From UBA4292 sp002395865 (GTDB lineage: Bacteria; Bacillota; Clostridia; Lachnospirales; Lachnospiraceae), in NCBI GenBank assembly GCA_946533395.1, contig CAMNBU010000068.1:1-5391 (forward strand): a stretch of 5,391 nt of DNA. The letters are read 5' to 3'. The notes under the pieces are model-generated. The model was not told the origin of the DNA. It ran no database searches and saw nothing but the letters and a program-made list of their open reading frames with translations. Positions 1 through 5,391 of the stretch are shown here, one piece after another. Position 1 is the stretch's first letter, and the number at the start of each line of letters is the position of its first letter. The position numbers were made by a program, and so were the translations under genes.

Positions 1-779
1 TCATATCCGACTATGTACTGCCACAGGTTGAGACACGCCTTGAGATCGACGTTCTTCATGATGGCATTCGTTCTCATGATGGGCGGGTGTACATAATTAT
101 TTCCCAGGGTGGTGCAAAGCTCCGAGCCCTTATAGCCCTCGAGAGCCTTCTTCAGCTTCTCGACTCTCTGCCAGATGGTGAGCCCCTGGTCGTTGCGGCT
201 CTCAAGGCTGCGGCTGGTATCGATGGACAGCTTGAGCGCCATATTTCCGCCGCTATCGTCGGTCATGGTGGTATCGAAGTCGAGTGTAAACACCTCCTCG
301 TCCTTGGATACCTGAGCCAGCTTCTCATATCTGGTTATTATGAAAATGTACAGTCTGTCGATAAGCGTGTTCACAAAGCGGTTCTCGTATGTGGCGAGGC
401 TCTCCTCCTTGTGGACGTTCAACAGCTTGGACGGCGTTATCTTGCCGGTCTTTTTATCGATGCTCTGTATGAGGTCGGTGTGCTGAGCCAGATGCTTTAC
501 CGACTCGACCGTGACCTTCTTTGAAAGAGCAATGGGCACTATCTCCTCCACGTCGACGATGGTCCTGCTGGGGTTTCTGACTACGTTGTCCACGTGAACG
601 ATGCCGTTCTCTATGGCCTCGACCCAGCTGACGTCGATCGCCTTCTCCATGAGCTTACGGTTGAGCGAAATGGTGCCCGCGCTGTTTGCAAGCAACGAAT
701 CCATAGCCCCGGCGAGATCGTTCTCGTCGAGGATATCCATGGTTTCTTTAAATTCGTCATACCATTGTCCGTAAGTCAT
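1..779 (-). CDS. DUF2357-type protein, probable McrB-partner (partial, C-terminus outside window)
   Basis: An open frame of 259 complete codons runs from an ATG at 779-777 to the left edge without a stop, so the C-terminus is missing. Visible landmarks are YENRFVNTLIDRLYIF (residues 131-146) and HPPIMRTNAIMKN (231-243), followed by LWQYIVGY at the edge. From memory of the family these resemble DUF2357 (COG1700-like), proteins that often carry a PD-(D/E)XK nuclease domain after DUF2357 and are encoded beside McrB-type NTPases; the preceding gene here is such an NTPase. No signal peptide or membrane segment is seen, so it is probably cytoplasmic. The nuclease part would lie outside the window and is not seen. 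The start is not certain: an AAGGA at 800-796 lies 16 nt upstream, longer than usual, and no better Shine-Dalgarno is present. The 86-bp gap to the AAA gene is the longest in the operon. Family assignment is moderately confident; nuclease activity is inference. Confidence 0.72.
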   Translation of the reverse strand, partial: MTYGQWYDEFKETMDILDENDLAGAMDSLLANSAGTISLNRKLMEKAIDVSWVEAIENGIVHVDNVVRNPSRTIVDVEEIVPIALSKKVTVESVKHLAQHTDLIQSIDKKTGKITPSKLLNVHKEESLATYENRFVNTLIDRLYIFIITRYEKLAQVSKDEEVFTLDFDTTMTDDSGGNMALKLSIDTSRSLESRNDQGLTIWQRVEKLKKALEGYKGSELCTTLGNNYVHPPIMRTNAIMKNVDLKACLNLWQYIVGY

Positions 780-865
780 AATAGGTGAGATAGTGTCCTT
801 TTTATAATTGTAATTGGTTGATAATCTATAGGATTACTTCGCGGCTGCGCCGCTTTACAAAACTG
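780..865 (-). other. Intercistronic gap with a GC-rich hairpin before the DUF2357 gene
   Basis: This is the largest gap inside the operon. About 12 nt after the AAA+ stop, GCGGC-GCA-GCCGC (853-841 on the minus strand) forms a 5-bp GC stem. A very AT-rich stretch (about 800-838) follows, containing TACAAT and TATAAA but no matching -35 box. No T-run follows the hairpin, so it is not a clear terminator; an mRNA stability or processing element is possible. Confidence 0.4.
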
Positions 866-2440
866 TTAGAACAGCTTCTGTAATCTTTCCAGATAAGCGA
901 TCGACTCGTTCATCTTGCCGCGGCCGAAGGACTTGTTGATGTATACGCAGAGCTCCTTGAGCTCGTCTCTGAGCATCGCAAGGTTCAGGGACTCGAACTT
1001 TCTGAATATCTTGGTCGCAAGAACGTAATCAACGCCCTCGAGCTCCTCGCCGCCGCAGGCTACATACACGGGAACAAACAGGCCCATCTGCTTGATGATA
1101 CGGTTACCGAAGGCCACGCGCAGCTTCTCGATTACCCAAAGGTCAAGCTGCTGTATCTTCTTCATCGTATCCTGGGAGATCGGGTACTTCTCCCACGCCT
1201 CCTTGAACATATCGTTCAGATGAGTGAAGCTGATGTTGATAGGCGGTGTATCGGGCGCGTCAAATGCCACGCCCTTCGCGTCGAGGTTGATGGGCTGGGC
1301 ACGGTCGTACACCTTATCCGAGATGGCGTAGGTACTGTCATCGTTGTTAGCGGTACCTATGTACCATATGTTCTGAGGTATGCGGATCTTGCCCTTGTCG
1401 AGCTTCTCCGGGTCGGTGGACCATACATTGGGCACGATGTCGAGCTCCCACTCGTCCACATTGGGCATTTCGAGGATGGAAAGCATCTCGGCGAAATAGT
1501 ACTCGATACGCGCGATGTTCATCTCATCGAGGAGGATGAAGTTCACGTCGTCGTTGTAGCCCGAAGCGTATACTCTCTTTAAGAACTCGGTCTCGTTATA
1601 GTTCTTCGTAAATTCGTTGAAGTAGCCGAAGAGCTCGGTACGGTCGCGCCACGACGGCTGTACAGATGCTATCGTGGTGTCGTTTGCAAGGAACTTACCG
1701 AAGGAGTAAGGCAGCGAGGTCTTACCTGTACCAGAAATACCCTGCAGGATGATGAGCTTCGTGGAAGCCATACCCGCAACGAAAAGCCTTACGGTCTTGA
1801 TATCATAGTAGAGCTTCATCCTTGAGCAGGCGAAATTCCTGAAACGCTCGCAGAATTCGCTGAGTGTGATCTCATTGTCATATTCGGGAGCAACATACGT
1901 TCTGTAGAAGCTGTCGACCTCGAGAAGCTTTGAGAAACGCTTGTCGGCGGTGACAATGATACCATCTTCCACTGTTGTGGCGGGCTGCTCGCCCTCCTGC
2001 TCCGTCTCCTCGCCCTGTCCTGCGTTCGACGTTCCGATCGCGCCCATCTTCGAGCCGGGGATACCTATCTGCGCGATCTTCATCGCCATGATCTCGTCCT
2101 TCTCGCGCGTCATCTTGATGACCCTTCTCTGAAGCACGGAGATCTCCTCCAGAAGGTCCTCATTGCTCACGATGGAGTGTCTGAAGCGCACATATTTCCT
2201 GAGGCCTAAGATGATCAGGAAGATGATCAGGGCATAGATGGCCGCCACGACCACTATGGCAATGATCGAGAGCACCCAGCCAATGGCTCCGAAATCCGTG
2301 GAGTAAGCCTTGAAAATATCTACATAATTTTTGATGTTGAATATCTGCACAAAGCCATTTCCGATGCCCGAGAAGATCATGCCGAAGCCCTTGAGCATCT
2401 CGGAAATGAATGCAAAAAACCATTTCAGGAAGCCATTCAT
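866..2440 (-). CDS. Membrane-anchored McrB-like AAA+ NTPase
   Basis: The protein has 524 residues. Residues 1-40 are hydrophobic/amphipathic, a clear transmembrane helix spans about 53-80, and the basic RKYVRFRH after it suggests the rest is cytoplasmic. A probable coiled coil (about 92-122) and a Gly/Glu/Gln-rich linker (about 128-158) lead to the AAA+ domain (about 205-450). Motifs seen are Walker A GISGTGKT (234-241), Walker B FILLDE (301-306) followed by MNIA, and TANNDDST (363-370), which matches the McrB-type MNxxDRS signature in its N and D (N365, D368) but not in M and R. R380 in VYDRA is a candidate arginine finger. McrB proteins are GTPases; whether this one uses GTP or ATP cannot be told. 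E. coli McrB has an N-terminal DNA-binding domain, and here a membrane anchor takes that place. GGAGG at 2453-2449, inside the end of the upstream gene, lies 8 nt before the ATG, and only 3 bp separate the two genes, so translational coupling is likely. A MoxR-type ATPase is the main alternative. Confidence 0.85.
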   Translation of the reverse strand: MNGFLKWFFAFISEMLKGFGMIFSGIGNGFVQIFNIKNYVDIFKAYSTDFGAIGWVLSIIAIVVVAAIYALIIFLIILGLRKYVRFRHSIVSNEDLLEEISVLQRRVIKMTREKDEIMAMKIAQIGIPGSKMGAIGTSNAGQGEETEQEGEQPATTVEDGIIVTADKRFSKLLEVDSFYRTYVAPEYDNEITLSEFCERFRNFACSRMKLYYDIKTVRLFVAGMASTKLIILQGISGTGKTSLPYSFGKFLANDTTIASVQPSWRDRTELFGYFNEFTKNYNETEFLKRVYASGYNDDVNFILLDEMNIARIEYYFAEMLSILEMPNVDEWELDIVPNVWSTDPEKLDKGKIRIPQNIWYIGTANNDDSTYAISDKVYDRAQPINLDAKGVAFDAPDTPPINISFTHLNDMFKEAWEKYPISQDTMKKIQQLDLWVIEKLRVAFGNRIIKQMGLFVPVYVACGGEELEGVDYVLATKIFRKFESLNLAMLRDELKELCVYINKSFGRGKMNESIAYLERLQKLF

Positions 2441-2443
2441 ATA

Positions 2444-3109
2444 TTATTCCTCCACAGGAGCTTCACCCTCTGCGGCTGCGTTCGCCGCCTTCTCCTTCTC
2501 CTTGGCCAGATACTCCTCAACGGCCCTTCTCTTTATCTCCTCCTCGTCAGCCTCGGAAAGCTTGGGCTTCTTGAGCTCGATCAGAGCCACGATGAATTTA
2601 TAGAGCTCTATGAGGAAGAATATCGCCATGGGGATGACGATGCAGATGAAGAAACCGTCCTTCGTCTTGAGGTAATCGACAGCCTTGCCGACACCCTTTA
2701 GATTCACTCCCGTCCACACGCCTATGATGTCGCTGCTGTATGCGGGAAGATCATCCTGTCTGTCATTGTTATCACCCCTTGTGGTAAAGGATATATCCCT
2801 CTCAAACCGGTTGACCTTTACGATACGGTGGGTGTTCAACACTCTCTTACCGTTGATGATGGTGTAGAAGGTGATGACCTGTCCCTCCTCCAGCTTGTAG
2901 AGGTCGTCGACCTCCTTGAGGATGATCATGTCGCCCGACTTAAACGTCGGAGCCATTGAATCGGTCTGTACGCTCATGGGCATGAAGCCGAACAGATGCG
3001 CTACACCGTTGTTCTTTTCGGACGAAAAAACCGCGATTGTCACAAGGAGCGCAAGAGCCAGCAGGACCCAGGCAAGCACATTTACAATAGTTTTGAGCAC
3101 TTTTTTCAT
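2444..3109 (-). CDS. SipW-like (ER-type) signal peptidase I
   Basis: This 221-residue membrane protease of family S26 (ER/archaeal subtype) would remove signal peptides from exported proteins on the outer face of the membrane. An N-terminal membrane segment spans about 8-29. The catalytic box QTDSMAPTFKSGDMI contains Ser51. In LNTHRIVKV, His94 stands where ordinary bacterial type I peptidases have Lys, the hallmark of SipW-like and eukaryotic/archaeal enzymes. RGDNNDRQDD (111-120) is the conserved GDNN/Asp box, and a second membrane helix lies at about 153-177. The charged Glu/Lys/Ala-rich tail (about 183-221) is probably cytoplasmic. GGAG at 3124-3121 precedes the ATG by 11 nt. In Bacillus, SipW processes TasA and TapA encoded beside it; here the preceding gene encodes a TasA-like protein, which makes that protein the obvious candidate substrate. 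The family call is firm; the substrate is inference. Confidence 0.93.
   Translation of the reverse strand: MKKVLKTIVNVLAWVLLALALLVTIAVFSSEKNNGVAHLFGFMPMSVQTDSMAPTFKSGDMIILKEVDDLYKLEEGQVITFYTIINGKRVLNTHRIVKVNRFERDISFTTRGDNNDRQDDLPAYSSDIIGVWTGVNLKGVGKAVDYLKTKDGFFICIVIPMAIFFLIELYKFIVALIELKKPKLSEADEEEIKRRAVEEYLAKEKEKAANAAAEGEAPVEE
2449..2453 (-). promoter_or_regulatory. Ribosome binding site of the AAA+ gene inside the signal peptidase gene
   Basis: GGAGG on the minus strand overlaps the last sense codons of the signal peptidase gene and lies 8 nt before the AAA+ ATG. With a 3-bp intergenic gap this favours coupled, near-stoichiometric translation of the two membrane proteins. Confidence 0.75.
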
Positions 3110-3140
3110 GATGTTCTATTCTCCATTCTGTAAGGTTCTG

Positions 3141-3860
3141 TCAGGTAGTTTCCTTGATCTTGAAATCAAATCCGAACTTGATGGTTCCGCCGATGATATC
3201 GTCTACGCAGTCGGGATCGTTGCCCTCGAGCCATATGACCACCGTATACTTATCCTTATCACCCGGCCTGAAATCCTCTTTCAGTTCGCGCATGACCAGA
3301 TTTGCGGTGAGGAAATCACTGTCGCAGTCACCTTCCATGCCCCTGCCGTTCGACTTTGTCTTGCCGTATATAGTCTTCTCGCCGTTTTTGTAAATGGCTA
3401 CTCGGACCGCCTCGTCAACGCCCTTTGTGACGTTTTCAATATACATTTCACCCTCATAGGAGATGGTATCATCCCCCGCATTAATAAGGTAGAAGGTATA
3501 AGCTATGTAGTTCTCTCCGTTGTGGGAGCCGTTTATCATGTCAATATTCTCCGGCAGATCCTTGCCGCTGATATTTGTCATGTCGTAAACGATGCCTGCA
3601 TTCAGAACCGAGATGGTATGGTCAAAATCAGGTGTCTCAGAAAGTGAGAGCCCCTGATTGACCATGTCGTATTTATTTACCCTGACCGTGAAGCTTCCGA
3701 ACTTGTCATAGAAATACGAGATCGCGTAGGCAATGGCCACTATGGCCACAAGAATTATGACCAACAGTCCCAGTATTCTGGTCAATACAACGTATTTCTT
3801 CGCTTCACCCGCAGTCCTTCTCAGCTCGACGACATCCTTGATCTTTTCATTTTCAGCCAT
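3141..3860 (-). CDS. Membrane-anchored TasA/camelysin-like beta-sandwich protein
   Basis: The protein has 239 residues. A charged cytoplasmic N-terminus (1-22) is followed by one strong hydrophobic segment (about 24-50) and an extracellular domain (about 55-239) rich in alternating polar/hydrophobic strands. Segments such as YIAYTFYLINAGDDTISYEG (118-137), AVRVAIYKNGEKTIYGKT and KYTVVIWLEGNDPDC (204-218) followed by IIGGTIKFGFDFKI resemble the secreted TasA/camelysin-type proteins of Clostridia that are encoded with SipW-like peptidases. There are only two cysteines, C179 and C218, both in the exported part, so a disulfide is possible. It lies 31 bp upstream of the SipW-like peptidase gene. 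The AYA at 45-47 near the end of the hydrophobic segment could be a cleavage site, but the segment could equally stay as an anchor. An AGGAAGG at about 3880-3874 lies somewhat far from the ATG. Assignment rests on motif resemblance and context; a role as fibre subunit, sensor or adaptor is not resolved. Confidence 0.68.
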   Translation of the reverse strand: MAENEKIKDVVELRRTAGEAKKYVVLTRILGLLVIILVAIVAIAYAISYFYDKFGSFTVRVNKYDMVNQGLSLSETPDFDHTISVLNAGIVYDMTNISGKDLPENIDMINGSHNGENYIAYTFYLINAGDDTISYEGEMYIENVTKGVDEAVRVAIYKNGEKTIYGKTKSNGRGMEGDCDSDFLTANLVMRELKEDFRPGDKDKYTVVIWLEGNDPDCVDDIIGGTIKFGFDFKIKETT

Positions 3861-3896
3861 CGGCTATTATCACCCTTCCTACTCTGCGCACTGCGC

Positions 3897-4688
3897 TTAT
3901 TCCTTTTCTTTGTCGAGGTAACCCTCGGTGCGCTTCCTGATGTAGCGCTCTGCCGTATATTTGCCCGCAAGAGGCCCGGCGATATATTTGCACTCCGCCT
4001 CGTACAGAGCCTCCGCCTGCCCGGAGTTCGATATGCCGTCGGCTATCGGCTCCGCGCCCAGTCCCGACACGAACTCGATGATGGATTTCACGGCGGCATT
4101 CGACCTGTCATTCTTCCCGATGTACGATGTGATCTCCTGCGAAAGGAGGACATAATCGACGGGAAACTCCGACAGCTTCATAAGAGGACAGTTGGCACCT
4201 CCGAAGCCTGTGAGCATAAAATGAAAGCCGTTATTTCGCATATTGCTTATAGCCCGGGCATGCCTCGTGGTTCCCTCGGTGAGAAGCTTGGCAGGCAGTT
4301 CAAAGCATATCCGATTCGAATCCACCCCGTGATCCACCATCATGCCGAGTATATGCGACTCAGCTCCTCTGTCAAGAAGATACTTGGGCGGCAGATAATA
4401 GGACAGCCATCTGAAAAAGAAATCCCTGTTCCTGAAATTCTGTTCAGCCTCTATAGCCTGCAGAGACTCCATCTCAAACAGGCTCACACACTGGTTCGTC
4501 AGCTCGGCTACGTCCCTGAAGTTCTCGGGCATGAGCGTTCCGAGTCCCGGTGTATTCAGTCTGGTCCGCGACTGGAAGAAAGCGACGCTTCCCGTCTCTA
4601 TCTCTCTGATGCCGCGATAAAACATCTCTACAGCCCGCAGGCCTCCGACGGTGGTCGGTGCGTTTTCAAAATAATTATCCTCTGCCAA
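3897..4688 (-). CDS. Degenerate (catalytically inactive) EAL-domain protein, TTG start
   Basis: This 263-residue soluble protein has the overall pattern of an EAL (cyclic-di-GMP phosphodiesterase) domain but lacks its catalytic residues. FFQSRTRLNTPGLGTLMPENF (37-57) aligns with the QPIV...EALLRW.HP..G...P..F region, with the EAL glutamate absent. ICFELPAK (127-134) replaces the ElTE motif and loses its second Glu. TGFGG (160-164) replaces DDFG, VLLSQ (180-184) replaces the K-I-D strand, and ADGIS (216-220) replaces AEGVE. Loss of this many metal and general-base residues predicts no hydrolysis; it may bind a nucleotide weakly or act as a protein adaptor. The start is TTG at 4688-4686: GGAGG at 4700-4696 sits 7 nt upstream and an in-frame stop lies at 4712-4710, with no ATG between. 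It is the first gene after the promoter, so its level should follow operon induction directly. Confidence 0.82.
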   Translation of the reverse strand: MAEDNYFENAPTTVGGLRAVEMFYRGIREIETGSVAFFQSRTRLNTPGLGTLMPENFRDVAELTNQCVSLFEMESLQAIEAEQNFRNRDFFFRWLSYYLPPKYLLDRGAESHILGMMVDHGVDSNRICFELPAKLLTEGTTRHARAISNMRNNGFHFMLTGFGGANCPLMKLSEFPVDYVLLSQEITSYIGKNDRSNAAVKSIIEFVSGLGAEPIADGISNSGQAEALYEAECKYIAGPLAGKYTAERYIRKRTEGYLDKEKE

Positions 4689-4695
4689 TGCCTGA

Positions 4696-4700
4696 CCTCC
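4696..4700 (-). promoter_or_regulatory. Ribosome binding site that fixes the TTG start of the EAL-domain gene
   Basis: The minus strand reads GGAGG here, followed by a 7-nt spacer and TTG at 4688-4686. The in-frame TGA at 4712-4710 rules out an upstream start, so the TTG is well supported. Confidence 0.8.
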
Positions 4701-4731
4701 GGTTTCTTTTCAAAAGGGCAGACTACCCCAC

Positions 4732-4760
4732 ATTTACAATTGCACATCTTGAATTTACAA
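4732..4760 (-). repeat. Pair of TTGTAAAT direct repeats 21 bp apart (candidate operator)
   Basis: TTGTAAAT occurs at 4760-4753 and again at 4739-4732 on the minus strand. The first copy overlaps the -10 box and the second lies just after the expected transcription start. The 21-bp period equals two helical turns, which would put both copies on one DNA face. The flanks are AT-rich, so chance is possible; no regulator is encoded in the window. Confidence 0.4.
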
Positions 4761-4780
4761 CATAAATGTTCTTCTGTCAA
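4752..4780 (-). promoter_or_regulatory. Housekeeping (sigma-A type) promoter of the five-gene operon
   Basis: On the minus strand a perfect -35 box TTGACA (4780-4775), a 17-nt spacer and a -10 box TAAATT (4757-4752) are seen. Transcription would begin near 4745 and give a leader of about 55 nt before the TTG of the EAL-domain gene. No comparable promoter is seen between the downstream genes, so the five genes are probably one unit. Confidence 0.8.
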
Positions 4781-4781
4781 T

Positions 4782-4803
4782 AAAAACATGCCCGCAACGG
4801 GCA
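4782..4803 (-). terminator. Small hairpin with T-run, possible back-up terminator or operator
   Basis: TGCCCG-TTG-CGGGCA (4803-4789 on the minus strand) forms a 6-bp GC-rich stem with a 3-nt loop, followed by TG and five T residues (4786-4782). It ends right beside the -35 box, so it could be a second weak terminator against read-through or a protein-binding palindrome. The short stem and the offset T-run keep confidence low. Confidence 0.35.
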
Positions 4804-4846
4804 AAGTTAATAGATTATTTATCGAAATCGTTTAGAAAAAGCGGGT

Positions 4847-4879
4847 AAAAAATATTTCCCGGGTCATCCCCGGGAAATA
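4847..4879 (-). terminator. Intrinsic terminator of the wall-protein gene
   Basis: An 11-bp perfect stem (arms 4869-4879 and 4853-4863, core CCCGGG) with a 5-nt loop is followed on the minus strand by six T residues (4852-4847). It begins 10 bp after the stop codon at 4889 and separates the wall-protein gene from the operon to its left. Confidence 0.9.
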
Positions 4880-4888
4880 CTTTTATTA

Positions 4889-5391
4889 CTATTTGTCGTT
4901 ATCCGCTGCTCTGCGTCTTCTGTTATCGATATAGCCGATACCGATGAATATCGCGCCGAGCACAGAGAATATCGAGATGGGCCATACCAGCATGCCGGTC
5001 ACGGGCAATGTACCCGCTCCGGTGTCGCCCTGAGCTCCGTCGCCGTGAGAGTTTCCTCCTCTTCCATCACCTTCATCGCCCCGTGCGTCGCCTTCATGTG
5101 AAGTCCTGCTGCCGCCTTCATCGGATCCGGTCGTACCGTCTTCGTCGTAGGCTGTTGAGCCGTTCTCGTCCGATGCGGTGGTGCCAGCCTCGGGTCCGCC
5201 GTACTCGCTCTCGCCTGACTGAGATGAACCCTCAGCCTCTGTGCTCTCATCCTCGTAAGACTGTGAGCTCTCCTCGGCTTCTGTAGCGGTTTCTGCTTCG
5301 GTCGTTGACTCTTTTGCTTCGGTGCTTGACTCTTCTTCTGCTTCGGTCGAGCTCTCCTCAGCTTCGGTGCTTGACTCTTCTTCAGCTGTTG
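4889..5391 (-). CDS. LPXTG sortase-anchored surface protein, C-terminal part
   Basis: An open frame of 166 complete codons enters from the right edge and stops with TAG at 4891-4889; the N-terminus is outside the window. The end is a textbook wall-sorting signal: LPVTG (coded at 5008-4994), a hydrophobic segment of about 22 residues starting MLVWPIS, and the basic tail DNRRRRAADNDK. A sortase would cut between Thr and Gly and attach the protein to peptidoglycan. Upstream of the signal lie a Gly/Asp/Ser-rich linker (about 5160-5012) and an acidic stalk of repeated SSTEAEE units (about 5391-5225), which probably spans the wall. The functional domain (binding, enzyme or adhesin) is not visible. 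It has its own terminator and is transcribed separately from the operon to its left. Low sequence complexity makes the exact boundary between stalk and linker arbitrary. Confidence 0.92.
   Translation of the reverse strand, partial: TAEEESSTEAEESSTEAEEESSTEAKESTTEAETATEAEESSQSYEDESTEAEGSSQSGESEYGGPEAGTTASDENGSTAYDEDGTTGSDEGGSRTSHEGDARGDEGDGRGGNSHGDGAQGDTGAGTLPVTGMLVWPISIFSVLGAIFIGIGYIDNRRRRAADNDK
5295..5384 (-). repeat. Alternating 21/24-nt tandem repeats coding an acidic SSTEAEE stalk
   Basis: Four adjacent units start with GCTTCGGT on the plus strand: 5295-5315 (21 nt), 5316-5339 (24 nt), 5340-5360 (21 nt) and 5361-5384 (24 nt). The two 24-nt units share their first 23 bases, giving a 45-nt higher-order repeat (15 residues). 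The repeat probably continues past the right edge. All units are multiples of three, so copy-number change would keep the frame. Confidence 0.75.

Noticed and set aside
87..788. Plus-strand open frames opposite the DUF2357 gene
   Set aside because: They lie antisense to a frame with recognisable conserved motifs, and I see no ribosome binding site or family motif in them.
800..835. Internal promoter for the DUF2357 gene
   Set aside because: TACAAT and TATAAA are present, but no hexamer resembling TTGACA lies at 16-18 nt upstream.
841..853. GC hairpin as an intrinsic terminator between the AAA+ and DUF2357 genes
   Set aside because: The stem is only 5 bp and no T-run follows on the minus strand.
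866..2440. MoxR-type chaperone ATPase
   Set aside because: MoxR genes usually sit beside von Willebrand A-domain genes, none of which is here; the NxxD motif and the DUF2357 neighbour fit McrB better, though the alternative is not excluded.
2916..3647. Long plus-strand open frame (243 codons)
   Set aside because: It runs across two minus-strand genes and their gap, opposite the signal peptidase and TasA-like coding sequence, and has no domain pattern; it is a shadow.
4221..4835. Plus-strand open frame over the EAL gene and its promoter
   Set aside because: It crosses the promoter and leader of the minus-strand operon and is antisense to a clear EAL-fold frame.
4999..5286. Arg/Thr/His-rich frames on both strands within the wall-protein region
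   Set aside because: They are out of frame with the open frame that ends in LPVTG, a membrane segment and a basic tail; their composition comes from the low-complexity repeats.
1..5391. CRISPR array, tRNA, rRNA, insertion sequence or attachment site
   Set aside because: No spaced direct repeats with unique spacers, no tRNA-like cloverleaf, no transposase frame and no flanking inverted repeats were seen.

Overview
The window looks like chromosomal DNA of a low-to-medium GC Gram-positive, most likely a gut or rumen Clostridia (Ruminococcus/Lachnospiraceae type). Four things point that way: a sortase-anchored wall protein (LPVTG, hydrophobic segment, poly-Arg tail) with a Glu/Ser/Thr-rich stalk, an ER-type (SipW-like) signal peptidase, strong GGAGG ribosome binding sites, and a TTGACA-N17-TAAATT housekeeping promoter. 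This placement is inference. All genes I accept lie on the minus strand, so the reading order runs from right to left.

Right edge (4889-5391): the C-terminal 166 codons of a cell-wall surface protein whose N-terminus is outside the window. It ends in a strong intrinsic terminator (stem 4853-4879, U-run 4852-4847). The spacer 4689-4888 then holds a possible back-up terminator hairpin, a near-consensus promoter (-35 at 4780-4775, -10 at 4757-4752) and two copies of TTGTAAAT exactly 21 bp apart.

From that promoter an apparent five-gene operon runs leftward with small gaps (36, 31, 3 and 86 bp): (1) a catalytically degenerate EAL-domain protein with a TTG start (4688-3897); (2) a membrane-anchored TasA/camelysin-like beta-sandwich protein (3860-3141); (3) a SipW-like type I signal peptidase with a Ser/His pair (3109-2444); (4) a membrane-tethered McrB-like AAA+ NTPase with a coiled coil and an NxxD signature (2440-866); (5) a DUF2357-type protein, cut by the left edge (779-1), a family that commonly precedes a PD-(D/E)XK nuclease domain and partners McrB-type NTPases.

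The combination is the main point of interest. An McrB-like NTPase and a DUF2357 protein, a pairing known from McrBC-like (type IV restriction) defence loci, sit in one transcription unit with an envelope module (TasA-like protein plus SipW-like peptidase) and a dead EAL protein. I infer a membrane-localised system in which a surface-exposed part may be coupled to a cytoplasmic AAA+ motor and possibly a nuclease. This could be envelope-sensing defence, or a surface-assembly function unrelated to restriction. The sequence supports the parts and their co-transcription, not the function.
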